DNA of 13,645 nucleotides from UBA11612 sp963976395 (GTDB lineage: Bacteria > Pseudomonadota > Alphaproteobacteria > Rhodospirillales > Rhodospirillaceae): the NCBI GenBank assembly GCA_963976395.1, contig CAXBLG010000087.1, forward strand, positions 1-13,645, written 5' to 3'. The translations under genes and the position numbers were made by a program. Below, in pieces: positions 1 through 7,023 of this stretch. Each line of letters begins with the position of its first letter. Position 1 is the stretch's first letter. Under the pieces are notes generated by a model. It was given only the letters and a program-made list of their open reading frames with translations. It was not told the DNA's origin and made no database searches.

Positions 1-220
1 CTGGTGGAATTTGCGATACGAGATTGAACGGGCCGATCTGGATCTCGCGCGAGTGACGTCTGAAAAAGCAGCTTTGGAGCACCGCGTGGCCCTATTGCGG
101 CCTGAGAGTTTGGACCGCGATATGCTCGAAGAGCGGGCTCGTCTTATGCTTGGGGCAATTCATCCCGAGGACGTTATTGTTCCGGACCCGGAACAAGAGA
201 CCGGGCGGAAAAATTTTTAG
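1..220 (+). CDS. ftsB: FtsB/DivIC-family septum formation protein, 3' part only
   Basis: The gene is cut by the left edge of the window. The frame is open from base 2 and reads W-W-N-L-R-Y-E-I before the first possible start, a TTG at 11, which is therefore unlikely to be the real one. About 72 codons remain, ending with TAG at 218-220. The visible part is a charged, heptad-like helix with Leu/Ala spacing, followed by the family-typical ending R-P-E-S-L-D, then L-E-E-R-A-R, then L-G-x-I-H-P-E-D. FtsB/DivIC proteins are small bitopic membrane proteins of about 90-110 residues whose periplasmic coiled coil joins the FtsL-FtsQ division complex. The N-terminal membrane helix would lie off the window. 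A position just upstream of a PDH operon is, as far as I know, common in alphaproteobacteria. The family call is good; the exact ortholog (ftsB versus divIC) is inference. Confidence 0.8.
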   Translation, partial: WWNLRYEIERADLDLARVTSEKAALEHRVALLRPESLDRDMLEERARLMLGAIHPEDVIVPDPEQETGRKNF

Positions 221-316
221 ACTCGCGTCGTCGCTCAGATCAAATAACATAGCCAGCAATTTAATTGCGGTGTCATGTCGCGTGTAAACTGGTCCAAGTA
301 TGCCGCTGTAGCATCA

Positions 317-343
317 AATATTAACTCAAAATAAGTTAATATT
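317..343. promoter_or_regulatory. Perfect 10-bp inverted repeat, candidate operator of the pdhA promoter
   Basis: Arms AATATTAACT (317-326) and AGTTAATATT (334-343) are exact reverse complements, separated by seven bases. The dyad covers the proposed -35 hexamer and touches the first base of the -10 hexamer of the pdhA promoter, where a repressor would block RNA polymerase. An intrinsic terminator for the upstream ftsB-like gene is the main alternative. It is less likely because the stem is almost entirely A-T and no T tract follows. The regulator is unknown and no regulator gene lies in the window. Confidence 0.5.
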
Positions 344-348
344 ATAAT
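321..348 (+). promoter_or_regulatory. Candidate sigma-70-type promoter of the pdhA operon
   Basis: The -10 box TATAAT at 343-348 matches the housekeeping consensus exactly. TTAACT at 321-326 matches TTGACA at four of six positions, with a 16-base spacer. Transcription would start near 354-356, giving a leader of about 135 nt before pdhA. This is the only strong promoter-like sequence I see before the six-gene run, so it probably drives the whole operon. Called by eye from consensus; alphaproteobacterial housekeeping promoters are often less AT-rich than this. Confidence 0.5.
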
Positions 349-418
349 TGTGCTATGCAATGCAGATACTTATCTCTTGTTTTACCTGCTGTAGTACTGT
401 CACTTAATGCAATCCATA

Positions 419-440
419 GACGCTAAAGTGCACAAGCGTC
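419..440 (+). promoter_or_regulatory. Hairpin 1 in the pdhA leader
   Basis: GACGCT (419-424) and AGCGTC (435-440) form a perfect 6-bp stem with a 10-base loop. It lies inside the predicted untranslated leader of pdhA and overlaps the stop codon of the small ORF at 355-426. No T run follows, so it is not an obvious terminator. Its function is unknown. Confidence 0.3.
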
Positions 441-463
441 GGGTCGAATAGTTGGCTTTGATG

Positions 464-487
464 GGCAGCTGAGGCTGCCTCGGGAGG
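464..487 (+). promoter_or_regulatory. Hairpin 2 abutting the pdhA ribosome binding site
   Basis: GGCAGC (464-469) pairs with GCTGCC (474-479) around a TGAG tetraloop, and G463-T480 could add a wobble pair. The stem ends three bases before the Shine-Dalgarno sequence GGAGG (483-487), which is four bases from the ATG at 492. The CCT at 478-480, in the 3' arm, could instead pair with AGG at 485-487, so the hairpin and sequestration of the ribosome binding site would exclude each other. The pairing is read by eye and a regulatory role is inference. Confidence 0.3.
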
Positions 488-491
488 ACGT

Positions 492-1514
492 ATGGCACCC
501 AAAAAAGGGACGAAAAAAAGCAAACCGAAAGCGCGCGCTGCTAGTCCGTCCGCCTCGGCAGAAACTTTGAAGGCTTTTTACAAAGATATGTTGCTTATTC
601 GTCGCTTCGAGGAGCGAGCCGGTCAGCTCTACGGCATGGGTCTCATCGGCGGCTTTTGTCACCTTTACATTGGTCAAGAAGCTGTCGTTGTCGGTATGCA
701 GGCCTGCACGCAACCGGCCGACACCGTGGTGACGAGTTATCGCGATCACGGGCATATGCTTGCCTGTGGTATGGACCCGAAAGGCGTCATGGCTGAGTTG
801 ACGGGGCGCGCTACCGGATACTCCAAAGGCAAAGGCGGCTCGATGCACATGTTCAGCCGTGAGAAAGGCTTCTTTGGTGGGCACGGAATTGTCGGCGCTC
901 AGGTTCCAATTGGAACCGGGCTTGCGTTTGCACATCAATACAACGGTGATGGCGGTCTATGTTTCACCTATCTGGGTGATGGCGCATTTAACCAAGGTCA
1001 GGTTTATGAGTCGCTGAATATGGCCTCCCTTTGGCATTTGCCGGTCATCTACATCGTCGAGAACAACAAGTACGGCATGGGGACGTCGGTAGAGCGTGCC
1101 TCGGCATCGACTGATCTTGCTAGCCGTGGACAGCCGTACAACGTCAAGACGATGGCGGTCGATGGTATGGATGTTGTGGCGGTTCGTGACGCGGGTATGG
1201 AAGCCACGGAATACGTGCGGGCCGGCAAGGGGCCGGTGCTGATAGAAGCGAAGACATATCGTTATCGCGGCCATTCCATGTCCGATCCGGCCAAATACCG
1301 GACCAAGGAAGAGTTGCAAAAAATGCGGACGGAGCACGATCCGATTGATCGCATCAGACACGTGTTGCTCGAAATGAAAGCCATGGGTGACGACGAATTC
1401 AAAGCGCTCGATAAAGAGATCAAAGACCAGGTGATCGCTGCGGCCGAGTTTGCCCAGGAAAGTCCGGAACCGGATCCATCGGAGCTATGGACCGACATTT
1501 TCGTGGCGGCGTGA
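492..1514 (+). CDS. pdhA: Pyruvate dehydrogenase E1 component, alpha subunit
   Basis: Encodes 340 residues, normal for the E1 alpha of alpha2-beta2 PDH. With PdhB it decarboxylates pyruvate on thiamine diphosphate (TPP) and passes the acetyl group to the lipoyl arm of E2. The TPP-binding motif runs from G-D-G at 162-164 to N-N at 191-192, followed by K-Y-G-M-G-T. R-Y-R-G-H-S-M-S-D-P at 257-266 is the active-site loop; Ser264 aligns with the regulatory phosphoserine of the mitochondrial enzyme, but no PDH kinase gene is present here. The first 20 or so residues are a Lys/Ala/Ser-rich tail (M-A-P-K-K-G-T-K-K-S), common in alphaproteobacterial PdhA. The ATG at 492 is chosen for the good GGGAGGA ribosome binding site four bases upstream. 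It is the first gene of a compact operon, 20 bases before pdhB. The closely related branched-chain oxoacid E1 alpha is less likely given the neighbours. Confidence 0.97.
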   Translation: MAPKKGTKKSKPKARAASPSASAETLKAFYKDMLLIRRFEERAGQLYGMGLIGGFCHLYIGQEAVVVGMQACTQPADTVVTSYRDHGHMLACGMDPKGVMAELTGRATGYSKGKGGSMHMFSREKGFFGGHGIVGAQVPIGTGLAFAHQYNGDGGLCFTYLGDGAFNQGQVYESLNMASLWHLPVIYIVENNKYGMGTSVERASASTDLASRGQPYNVKTMAVDGMDVVAVRDAGMEATEYVRAGKGPVLIEAKTYRYRGHSMSDPAKYRTKEELQKMRTEHDPIDRIRHVLLEMKAMGDDEFKALDKEIKDQVIAAAEFAQESPEPDPSELWTDIFVAA

Positions 1515-1534
1515 CGGGCACAAGGAACTGATTT

Positions 1535-2917
1535 ATGGCTACTGATATTTTGATGCCTGCACTTTCGCCGACTATGACCGAAGGCAAACTCGCCAAATGG
1601 CTGGTGAAAGAGGGCGATAAAGTGAGCAGCGGCGATATGCTCGCCGAGATTGAGACCGATAAAGCGACCATGGAGATGGAAGCGGTTGACGACGGGGTTA
1701 TCGGTAAAATCCTTGTCGAAGAGGGAACCGAAGGGGTTGCGGTCAATAAGCCTATCGCTGTTCTGTTGGGCGAGGGTGAAAATGCCGTCGATGCAAATGC
1801 ATCTCGGAAAAACCAAGATCAAGTTGAGGATAAGACCCCGCAGGACAGTATGAATTCGGGTGAGAAGCGTCTCGAGGCTCCGCCGCAGCCAAAATCGACA
1901 GCGGACGGAGAGTCGGGCGACGCGCAGTACTCCACATGGAAGACTCAAACCGTTCGCGAGGCCCTGCGCGATGCCATGGCCGAGGAAATGCGCGCAGACC
2001 CTCGAGTATTTCTTATGGGAGAAGAAGTCGGCGAATATCAAGGTGCCTACAAAGTTAGCCAAGGGCTACTGGAGGAGTTTGGCGCAAAGCGCGTTATCGA
2101 CACGCCGATCACCGAGCATGGATTTACCGGACTAGGCGTAGGTGCGGCTTTTGCGGGACTTCGGCCAATCGTGGAGTTCATGACCTTTAACTTCGCCATG
2201 CAGGCCATGGATCATATCGTCAATTCGGCCGCGAAGACGCTGTATATGTCGGGCGGACAAATGGGCAGCCCGATGGTGTTTCGAGGCCCCAATGGTGCGG
2301 CTGCCAGGGTCGGCGCTCAACACTCACAATGCTTTGCGAGTTGGTATGCCCATGTTCCGGGCCTCAAGGTTGTTGCGCCGTGGTCGGCGGCCGATGCCAA
2401 AGGGTTGCTGAAAGCAGCGATCCAAGATCCAAATCCGGTCGTATTTTTAGAAAACGAGATTCTCTACGGCCAAAGCTTTCCTGTCCCCGACGCTGCGGAC
2501 TTTGTGTTGCCGTTAGGGAAAGCAAAAATCGAGCGGGCTGGCAGCGATGTCACCATCGTCGCGTTTTCGATCATGGTGAGCAAGGCGTTGCAAGCTGCAG
2601 AGAAACTCGCTGAAGATGGGATTGATGCGGAAGTCATAAACCTTCGGACAATCCGCCCTCTCGACACAGAAACGATTATCACTTCACTGCAAAAGACAAA
2701 TCGTTGTGTGACATGCGAGGAGGGTTGGGCCTTTTCCGGAATTGGGTCAGAGATCATGGCCGTTATCATGGAACAAGCCTTCGACCATCTCGATGCGCCT
2801 GTTGCCCGTGTAGCGGGCAAAGACGTGCCGATGCCTTACGCCGCGAACTTGGAAACGATGGCGCTTCCCCAGGTGGAGGACATCGTCGAGGCAGCCAAAG
2901 CTGCCTGTTATCGCTAA
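1535..2917 (+). CDS. pdhB: Pyruvate dehydrogenase E1 component, beta subunit with N-terminal lipoyl domain
   Basis: Encodes 460 residues, about 130 more than a plain E1 beta, because residues 1-83 form a biotinyl/lipoyl domain with the attachment lysine Lys43 in E-T-D-K-A-T-M-E. A polar linker of about 50 residues (84-133), rich in Asp, Glu, Lys, Ser and Gln, leads to the transketolase-like core at 134-460. The core shows G-E-E-V-G-E-Y-Q-G-A-Y at 162-172, with the glutamate pair 163-164 expected to hold the catalytic TPP glutamate, then F-R-G-P-N-G and the H-S-Q motif. It completes E1 with PdhA. Lipoylated E1 beta is known from alphaproteobacteria such as Sinorhizobium and Zymomonas, so it supports the lineage. 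The lipoyl domain is identical to that of PdhC at about 63 of 83 positions. AAGGA at 1522-1526 supports the ATG at 1535. The stop codon overlaps the ribosome binding site of pdhC. Confidence 0.97.
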   Translation: MATDILMPALSPTMTEGKLAKWLVKEGDKVSSGDMLAEIETDKATMEMEAVDDGVIGKILVEEGTEGVAVNKPIAVLLGEGENAVDANASRKNQDQVEDKTPQDSMNSGEKRLEAPPQPKSTADGESGDAQYSTWKTQTVREALRDAMAEEMRADPRVFLMGEEVGEYQGAYKVSQGLLEEFGAKRVIDTPITEHGFTGLGVGAAFAGLRPIVEFMTFNFAMQAMDHIVNSAAKTLYMSGGQMGSPMVFRGPNGAAARVGAQHSQCFASWYAHVPGLKVVAPWSAADAKGLLKAAIQDPNPVVFLENEILYGQSFPVPDAADFVLPLGKAKIERAGSDVTIVAFSIMVSKALQAAEKLAEDGIDAEVINLRTIRPLDTETIITSLQKTNRCVTCEEGWAFSGIGSEIMAVIMEQAFDHLDAPVARVAGKDVPMPYAANLETMALPQVEDIVEAAKAACYR

Positions 2918-2926
2918 GGAAGTCCG

Positions 2927-4225
2927 ATGCCCATAGAAATTCTCATGCCCGCGCTGTCGCCGACCATGACCGAAGGCAAGCTTGCCAAGTGGTTGAAAAA
3001 AGAAGGCGACCCCATCAAGAGCGGCGATCTCATCGCTGAGATTGAGACGGATAAAGCCACCATGGAAATGGAGGCGGTGGACGAAGGTACGTTAGGCAAA
3101 ATTCTGGTTAAGGAAGGCAGCGAAGGCATCGCGGTCAATCAACTCATTGGCGTGCTCCTGGAAGAGGGCGAGAGTGCCGACGCATTGACGGCCTCTATTT
3201 CGGAATCTGAGAAAAGTGAATTGAAGAAAAGCGAACCCAAGGCGGAAGCAAAAGAAGCGCCGGTCAAAGCTGCGCCTCCCACACCATCACCGACTGAGTC
3301 CAAACCTGCGGCGAAAGCGGTATCAGAGCCGGCGCGGGGTGATCGTACTTTTGTAAGTCCACTCGCCAAACGCCTGGCCGCGGATGCCGGCCTTGACCTG
3401 TCAGCTGTCAGCGGTAGCGGTCCTAACGGCCGCATCGTCAAGAAGGATGTTGAACAGGCGATCAGTGAGGGAGGCAGTCGGCGCGCACCCGCATCTGCTG
3501 CACGGCCTGCGCCATCGGGTCCGGTTCCGGATTTTGGGCAGCCTTACACGGAAGTGCCGAACAGTGGCATGCGCAAAACCATCGCGCGGCGTCTGGTCGA
3601 GGCCAAAAGCACTATCCCGCATTTCTACTTAACCATCGACTGCCGCATTGATGACTTGCTGAAGCTTCGCAAAGATATCAACGGCAATGGGGAAGACGGC
3701 TACAAAGTTTCGGTGAATGACTTCGTCATTAAAGCTTGTGCCCTGGCGTTGCGGAAAGTCCCTCAAGCCAACGCTACTTGGACGGAAGAAGCGGTTCGAC
3801 TTTACGACAACGTGGATATTTCAGTCGCAGTTTCGACGCCTGAAGGCCTGATCACGCCGATTGTACGCGGCGCAGATACAAAAGGACTAGGCGCGATCTC
3901 ATCGGAAATAAAAGATTTAGCGGGAAGGGCCCGTGATAAAAAACTCAAACCGGAGGAATTCCAAGGTGGAGGTTTCTCGGTTTCGAATCTCGGTATGTTT
4001 GGTATTCGCGAATTTTCAGCGGTCATTAACCCGCCGCAAGTTTGCATTCTTGCTGTGGGTAAAGGCGAGCAACGTCCAATTGTCTCCGAAGGAGCCGTCG
4101 TTATTGCAAATATGATGACGTGCACACTGTCGTGTGATCACCGGGTCGTAGACGGCGCTGTCGGCGCAGAATTCCTACAAGCTTTCCAAGGTTATATCGA
4201 AAACCCCCTGCGGATGTTGTTGTAA
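2927..4225 (+). CDS. pdhC: Dihydrolipoamide acetyltransferase (PDH E2)
   Basis: Encodes 432 residues, the core of the PDH complex, which transfers acetyl from lipoyl arms to CoA. There is a single lipoyl domain at 1-83 with Lys43 in E-T-D-K-A-T-M-E, an Ala/Pro/Lys/Glu-rich flexible linker at about 84-138, a peripheral-subunit-binding domain at about 141-178 (S-P-L-A-K-R-L-A then G-P-N-G-R-I-V-K-K-D-V), a second Ala/Pro linker, and the catalytic acyltransferase domain at about 205-432. The active-site motif D-H-R-V-V-D-G has catalytic His405 and Asp409. With only one lipoyl domain in E2, the second lipoyl arm of the complex is the one on PdhB. AAGGA at 2916-2920, overlapping the pdhB stop, supports the ATG at 2927. 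The intergenic gap is nine bases. Context and motifs favour the acetyltransferase over the succinyl- or branched-chain enzymes. Confidence 0.97.
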   Translation: MPIEILMPALSPTMTEGKLAKWLKKEGDPIKSGDLIAEIETDKATMEMEAVDEGTLGKILVKEGSEGIAVNQLIGVLLEEGESADALTASISESEKSELKKSEPKAEAKEAPVKAAPPTPSPTESKPAAKAVSEPARGDRTFVSPLAKRLAADAGLDLSAVSGSGPNGRIVKKDVEQAISEGGSRRAPASAARPAPSGPVPDFGQPYTEVPNSGMRKTIARRLVEAKSTIPHFYLTIDCRIDDLLKLRKDINGNGEDGYKVSVNDFVIKACALALRKVPQANATWTEEAVRLYDNVDISVAVSTPEGLITPIVRGADTKGLGAISSEIKDLAGRARDKKLKPEEFQGGGFSVSNLGMFGIREFSAVINPPQVCILAVGKGEQRPIVSEGAVVIANMMTCTLSCDHRVVDGAVGAEFLQAFQGYIENPLRMLL

Positions 4226-4233
4226 GGCGCGTT

Positions 4234-5631
4234 ATGGCAGATACCCAATTTGATCTTATTGTCGTTGGCGGTGGTCCAGGTGGTTATACCGCCGCGATCC
4301 GCGCTTCTCAGCTTGGCATGAAGACCGCTATTGTCGAGCGCGAAAATCTTGGCGGCATCTGTTTGAACTGGGGCTGTATCCCGACCAAAGCGCTTCTCCG
4401 CACGGCTGAGGTCTATCATCTGATGCAGCGGGCTAAAGAGTTTGGTCTGAAAGCCGACAACATTGGCTTTGATCTTGAAGCTGTGGTGAAGCGTTCGCGC
4501 GGCGTTGCCAACCAGCTCAACGGCGGCGTGAAACACCTGATGAAAAAAAACAAGATCACAGTGTTTGATGGTCACGCCAAACTTGCGGGCAAAGGCAAGC
4601 TCAAGGTCACCAAGGATGGCAAGGTGGTTGCCGACCTCGCAGCCAAGAACATTATTCTCGCGACCGGGGCGCGGGCTCGCGAACTTCCCGGCATGGAGGC
4701 CGATGGCGAGCTTATATGGACGTACCGTCATGCAATGGTGCCGAAAGTCCTACCTAAGACTCTTTTGGTGATTGGCTCAGGAGCGATCGGCATAGAGTTC
4801 GCCAGCTTCTTTCAAACGCTCGGTTCCAAAGTCACGGTGGTTGAGGTTCTAGACCGGGTTGTGCCGGTCGAGGACGCGGAAATTTCCGCGTTCGCCCAAA
4901 AGCAGTTCGAAAAGCAGGGCATGGTCATCAAGACCAAAGCTGCTGTTAAAGGGCTTAAGAAGAGCAAGGATAGCGTCACGGCGACGATTGAGCAGGGCGG
5001 TAAGACCGAGAGCGCAACGTTTGATCGGGTTATTTCGGCTGTCGGCATTGTCGGAAATGTCGAGGACTTGGGTCTCGAGAATACTAAAATTAAGGTGGAA
5101 AAAACTCATATCGTCATCGATGCGTTCTGCCAAACCGGAGAGCCCGGCGTGTACGCGATCGGTGATTTGTGCGGCCCACCTTGGCTGGCCCATAAGGCAG
5201 GCCATGAGGCGGTTATTTGTGTGGAGAAAATCGCGGGCCTCAAACCACACCCTCTCAACACCCTGGGAATTCCGGGCTGCACCTACTGCCACCCGCAAAT
5301 CGCGAGTGTCGGACTGACGGAACAGGCGGCGAAGGATAAAGGCTACAAGGTTCGCGTCGGCCGCTATCCCTTTATGGCCAACGGCAAGGCTATTGCCTTG
5401 GGCGATACCAACGGACTAGTAAAAACCGTATTCGATGAGAAAACGGGAGAATTGCTTGGTGCGCACATGGTCGGCGCCGAAGTGACCGAGATGATTCAGG
5501 GGTACGCTATTGCCAAGACTCTTGAAACGACCGAGCAGGAGCTTATGCATACGGTATTCCCGCACCCGACCTTGTCGGAGATGATGCATGAATCGGTGCT
5601 GGACGCCTATGGCCGTGCAATCAATTTTTAA
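4234..5631 (+). CDS. lpd: Dihydrolipoyl dehydrogenase (PDH E3)
   Basis: Encodes 465 residues, the standard E3 length without an extra lipoyl domain. It reoxidises dihydrolipoamide on E2 and E1 beta and reduces NAD. The FAD-binding G-G-G-P-G-G is at 12-17. The redox disulfide is Cys43-Cys48 in G-G-I-C-L-N-W-G-C-I-P-T-K. The NAD-binding G-S-G-A-I-G-I-E is at 181-188. The C-terminal dimer-interface motif H-P-T-L-S-E supplies catalytic His444 and Glu449. The form C-L-N-W-G-C, rather than the C-L-N-V-G-C of many 2-oxoglutarate-dehydrogenase E3 proteins, fits the PDH-linked paralog. It begins eight bases after pdhC. The ribosome binding site is weak: AAGG at 4224-4227, overlapping the pdhC stop, which suggests translational coupling. 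Confidence 0.96.
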   Translation: MADTQFDLIVVGGGPGGYTAAIRASQLGMKTAIVERENLGGICLNWGCIPTKALLRTAEVYHLMQRAKEFGLKADNIGFDLEAVVKRSRGVANQLNGGVKHLMKKNKITVFDGHAKLAGKGKLKVTKDGKVVADLAAKNIILATGARARELPGMEADGELIWTYRHAMVPKVLPKTLLVIGSGAIGIEFASFFQTLGSKVTVVEVLDRVVPVEDAEISAFAQKQFEKQGMVIKTKAAVKGLKKSKDSVTATIEQGGKTESATFDRVISAVGIVGNVEDLGLENTKIKVEKTHIVIDAFCQTGEPGVYAIGDLCGPPWLAHKAGHEAVICVEKIAGLKPHPLNTLGIPGCTYCHPQIASVGLTEQAAKDKGYKVRVGRYPFMANGKAIALGDTNGLVKTVFDEKTGELLGAHMVGAEVTEMIQGYAIAKTLETTEQELMHTVFPHPTLSEMMHESVLDAYGRAINF

Positions 5632-5652
5632 GAGCTTGTTAGGTTGGAGCCT

Positions 5653-6573
5653 ATGACCAACGTAGAACCCATCGTGAAACAGACAACGAGAAAACCCAAG
5701 CCCGATTGGCTTCGGGTCAAGGCGCCGACGTCACCGGCTTACAACTCAACGCGCCGTCTTATGCGCGATTTGAATCTGCATACGGTATGCGAAGAGGCGG
5801 CCTGTCCTAATATCGGAGAATGCTGGTCGCAAAAACATGCGACCATGATGATTCTGGGCGATATCTGCACACGGGCGTGTGCGTTCTGCAACGTGAAGAC
5901 CGGGAGACCCGGCGCGGTTGATCCGGACGAACCTGCCCATGTGGGGGAGGCCGTTAAAAACTTAGGCCTGCGTCATGTGGTCATCACATCGGTGGACCGC
6001 GACGATCTTGATGATGGCGGGGCCGCTCATTGGGTCGCGGTTATTGAATCCATTCGGGCCGCAACACCTGAAACCACCATTGAAGTCTTGACCCCTGACT
6101 TTCGTAAGAAGCTGGGCTGTGTTGATTTGGTCGCGACTTCCAAGCCAGACGTCTATAACCACAACCTTGAAACCGTACCGCGGCTTTACCGGAAAATCCG
6201 GCCGAGCGCGCGCTACTACACCAGCTTAAGGTTACTGGAAAGAGTCAAAGAGATTGATCCATCGATGTTCACCAAGTCGGGGATTATGGTGGGGCTTGGC
6301 GAGGAAAAAGAAGAAGTGTTGCAGGTCATGGATGACTTGCGCGCGGCCAATGTGGATTTCATTACCATCGGCCAATATCTCCAGCCGACCTCCCGTCATG
6401 CGGCGGTCGACCGGTTTGTAACACCTGAGGAATTTAAAGAGTTTGAGCGCATTGCCCGCGCCAAAGGGTTTCTTATGGTTTCGGCAAGCCCGTTAACACG
6501 GTCCTCCTATCACGCGGACTCTGACTTTGAACGCCTGCGCGAGGCTCGGTCTCGGCAGCTTGCAGGCGCTTAA
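5653..6573 (+). CDS. lipA: Lipoyl synthase (radical SAM)
   Basis: Encodes 306 residues from the ATG at 5653. It inserts two sulfurs into octanoyl groups already attached to lipoyl domains, completing the cofactor on Lys43 of PdhB and PdhC. The auxiliary 4Fe-4S cluster cysteines are Cys46, Cys51 and Cys57 (C-E-E-A-A-C-P-N-I-G-E-C). The radical-SAM cluster is C-T-R-A-C-A-F-C with Cys72, Cys76 and Cys79. The C-terminal R-S-S-Y motif at 283-286 supplies the unusual serine ligand of the auxiliary cluster. The frame can be extended to a TTG at 5644, giving 309 residues. I prefer the ATG because the TTG lacks a clear ribosome binding site and GGAG (5646-5649) lies before the ATG, though at a short three-base spacing. 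The gene is 21 bases after lpd. No octanoyltransferase gene (lipB) is in the window. Confidence 0.96.
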   Translation: MTNVEPIVKQTTRKPKPDWLRVKAPTSPAYNSTRRLMRDLNLHTVCEEAACPNIGECWSQKHATMMILGDICTRACAFCNVKTGRPGAVDPDEPAHVGEAVKNLGLRHVVITSVDRDDLDDGGAAHWVAVIESIRAATPETTIEVLTPDFRKKLGCVDLVATSKPDVYNHNLETVPRLYRKIRPSARYYTSLRLLERVKEIDPSMFTKSGIMVGLGEEKEEVLQVMDDLRAANVDFITIGQYLQPTSRHAAVDRFVTPEEFKEFERIARAKGFLMVSASPLTRSSYHADSDFERLREARSRQLAGA

Positions 6574-6581
6574 ACCTAAAC

Positions 6582-7022
6582 ATGCCGATCCATCGCGAAA
6601 CGCGAGTATTTCCCTACTCCCCAGAACAAGTATTTGATCTTGTCGCCGACGTAGAACGCTATCCTGAGTTTTTACCCTGGTGCGTTGCGTGCCGAATTGC
6701 CAGACGTGAATCGCCAACAGATTTCACGGCCGATCTTGCGGTAGGCTTTAAGATGGTGCGCGAGAAGTTCGCATCTCGCGTAAAGCTGAGTCCGAAAGAC
6801 GAGATCACCGTCGAGTATATCGACGGTCCGTTTGAATTCCTGACGAACGAATGGAAGTTTTCATCTACGCCAGGGGGCACACAGGTCGATTTTTATCTTG
6901 AGTTTGAATTTCGCTCAAAGATTCTCCAAAAACTTATTGGCGTTCTGTTTGAAGAAGCGGTCCGGCGGATGGTCTCTGCTTTTGAGATACGTGCCGCAAA
7001 GCTTTACGGTCACGGTGCCTGA
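6582..7022 (+). CDS. ratA: RatA/Coq10-family START-fold protein
   Basis: Encodes 146 residues of the polyketide-cyclase/START fold shared by bacterial RatA (YfjG) and mitochondrial Coq10. The N-terminal signature is clear: S-P-E-Q-V-F-D-L-V-A-D-V at 13-24 followed by E-R-Y-P-E-F-L-P-W-C at 25-34. Near the C-terminus is L-F-E-E-A-V-R-R-M-V-x-A-F-E, the amphipathic helix that covers the lipid cavity in the fold. Coq10 homologs bind ubiquinone and support respiration; E. coli RatA was described as blocking association of ribosomal subunits. Placement eight bases after lipA in a PDH operon favours a quinone or respiratory role, but that is inference. No antitoxin (RatB-like) gene overlaps it. No clear ribosome binding site precedes the ATG at 6582, so it may be coupled to lipA. 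Its stop is one base from the stop of the convergent cinA gene. Confidence 0.88.
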   Translation: MPIHRETRVFPYSPEQVFDLVADVERYPEFLPWCVACRIARRESPTDFTADLAVGFKMVREKFASRVKLSPKDEITVEYIDGPFEFLTNEWKFSSTPGGTQVDFYLEFEFRSKILQKLIGVLFEEAVRRMVSAFEIRAAKLYGHGA

Positions 7023-7023
7023 T

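Noticed and set aside
256..268. GCAAT/ATTGC hairpin downstream of the ftsB-like gene
   Set aside because: Only five base pairs, a three-base loop and no following T run; too weak to call a terminator.
317..343. Inverted repeat read as an intrinsic terminator of the ftsB-like gene
   Set aside because: The stem is nearly all A-T, no T tract follows, and it coincides with promoter hexamers, so an operator reading fits better.
423..938. 171-codon minus-strand frame over the pdhA leader and 5' half
   Set aside because: It is antisense to clear pdhA coding sequence, has no recognisable domain, and ends inside the leader; a shadow of pdhA codon bias.
1262..2062. 266-codon minus-strand frame across the pdhA-pdhB junction
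   Set aside because: Long, but entirely antisense to two certain genes, with Ser/Cys/His-rich composition typical of a reverse-strand shadow and no known motif.
6582..7022. Toxin-antitoxin module around the RatA-like gene
   Set aside because: No small antitoxin gene lies beside it; the neighbours are lipA and a convergent CinA-type gene, so the family name alone does not make a toxin-antitoxin system.
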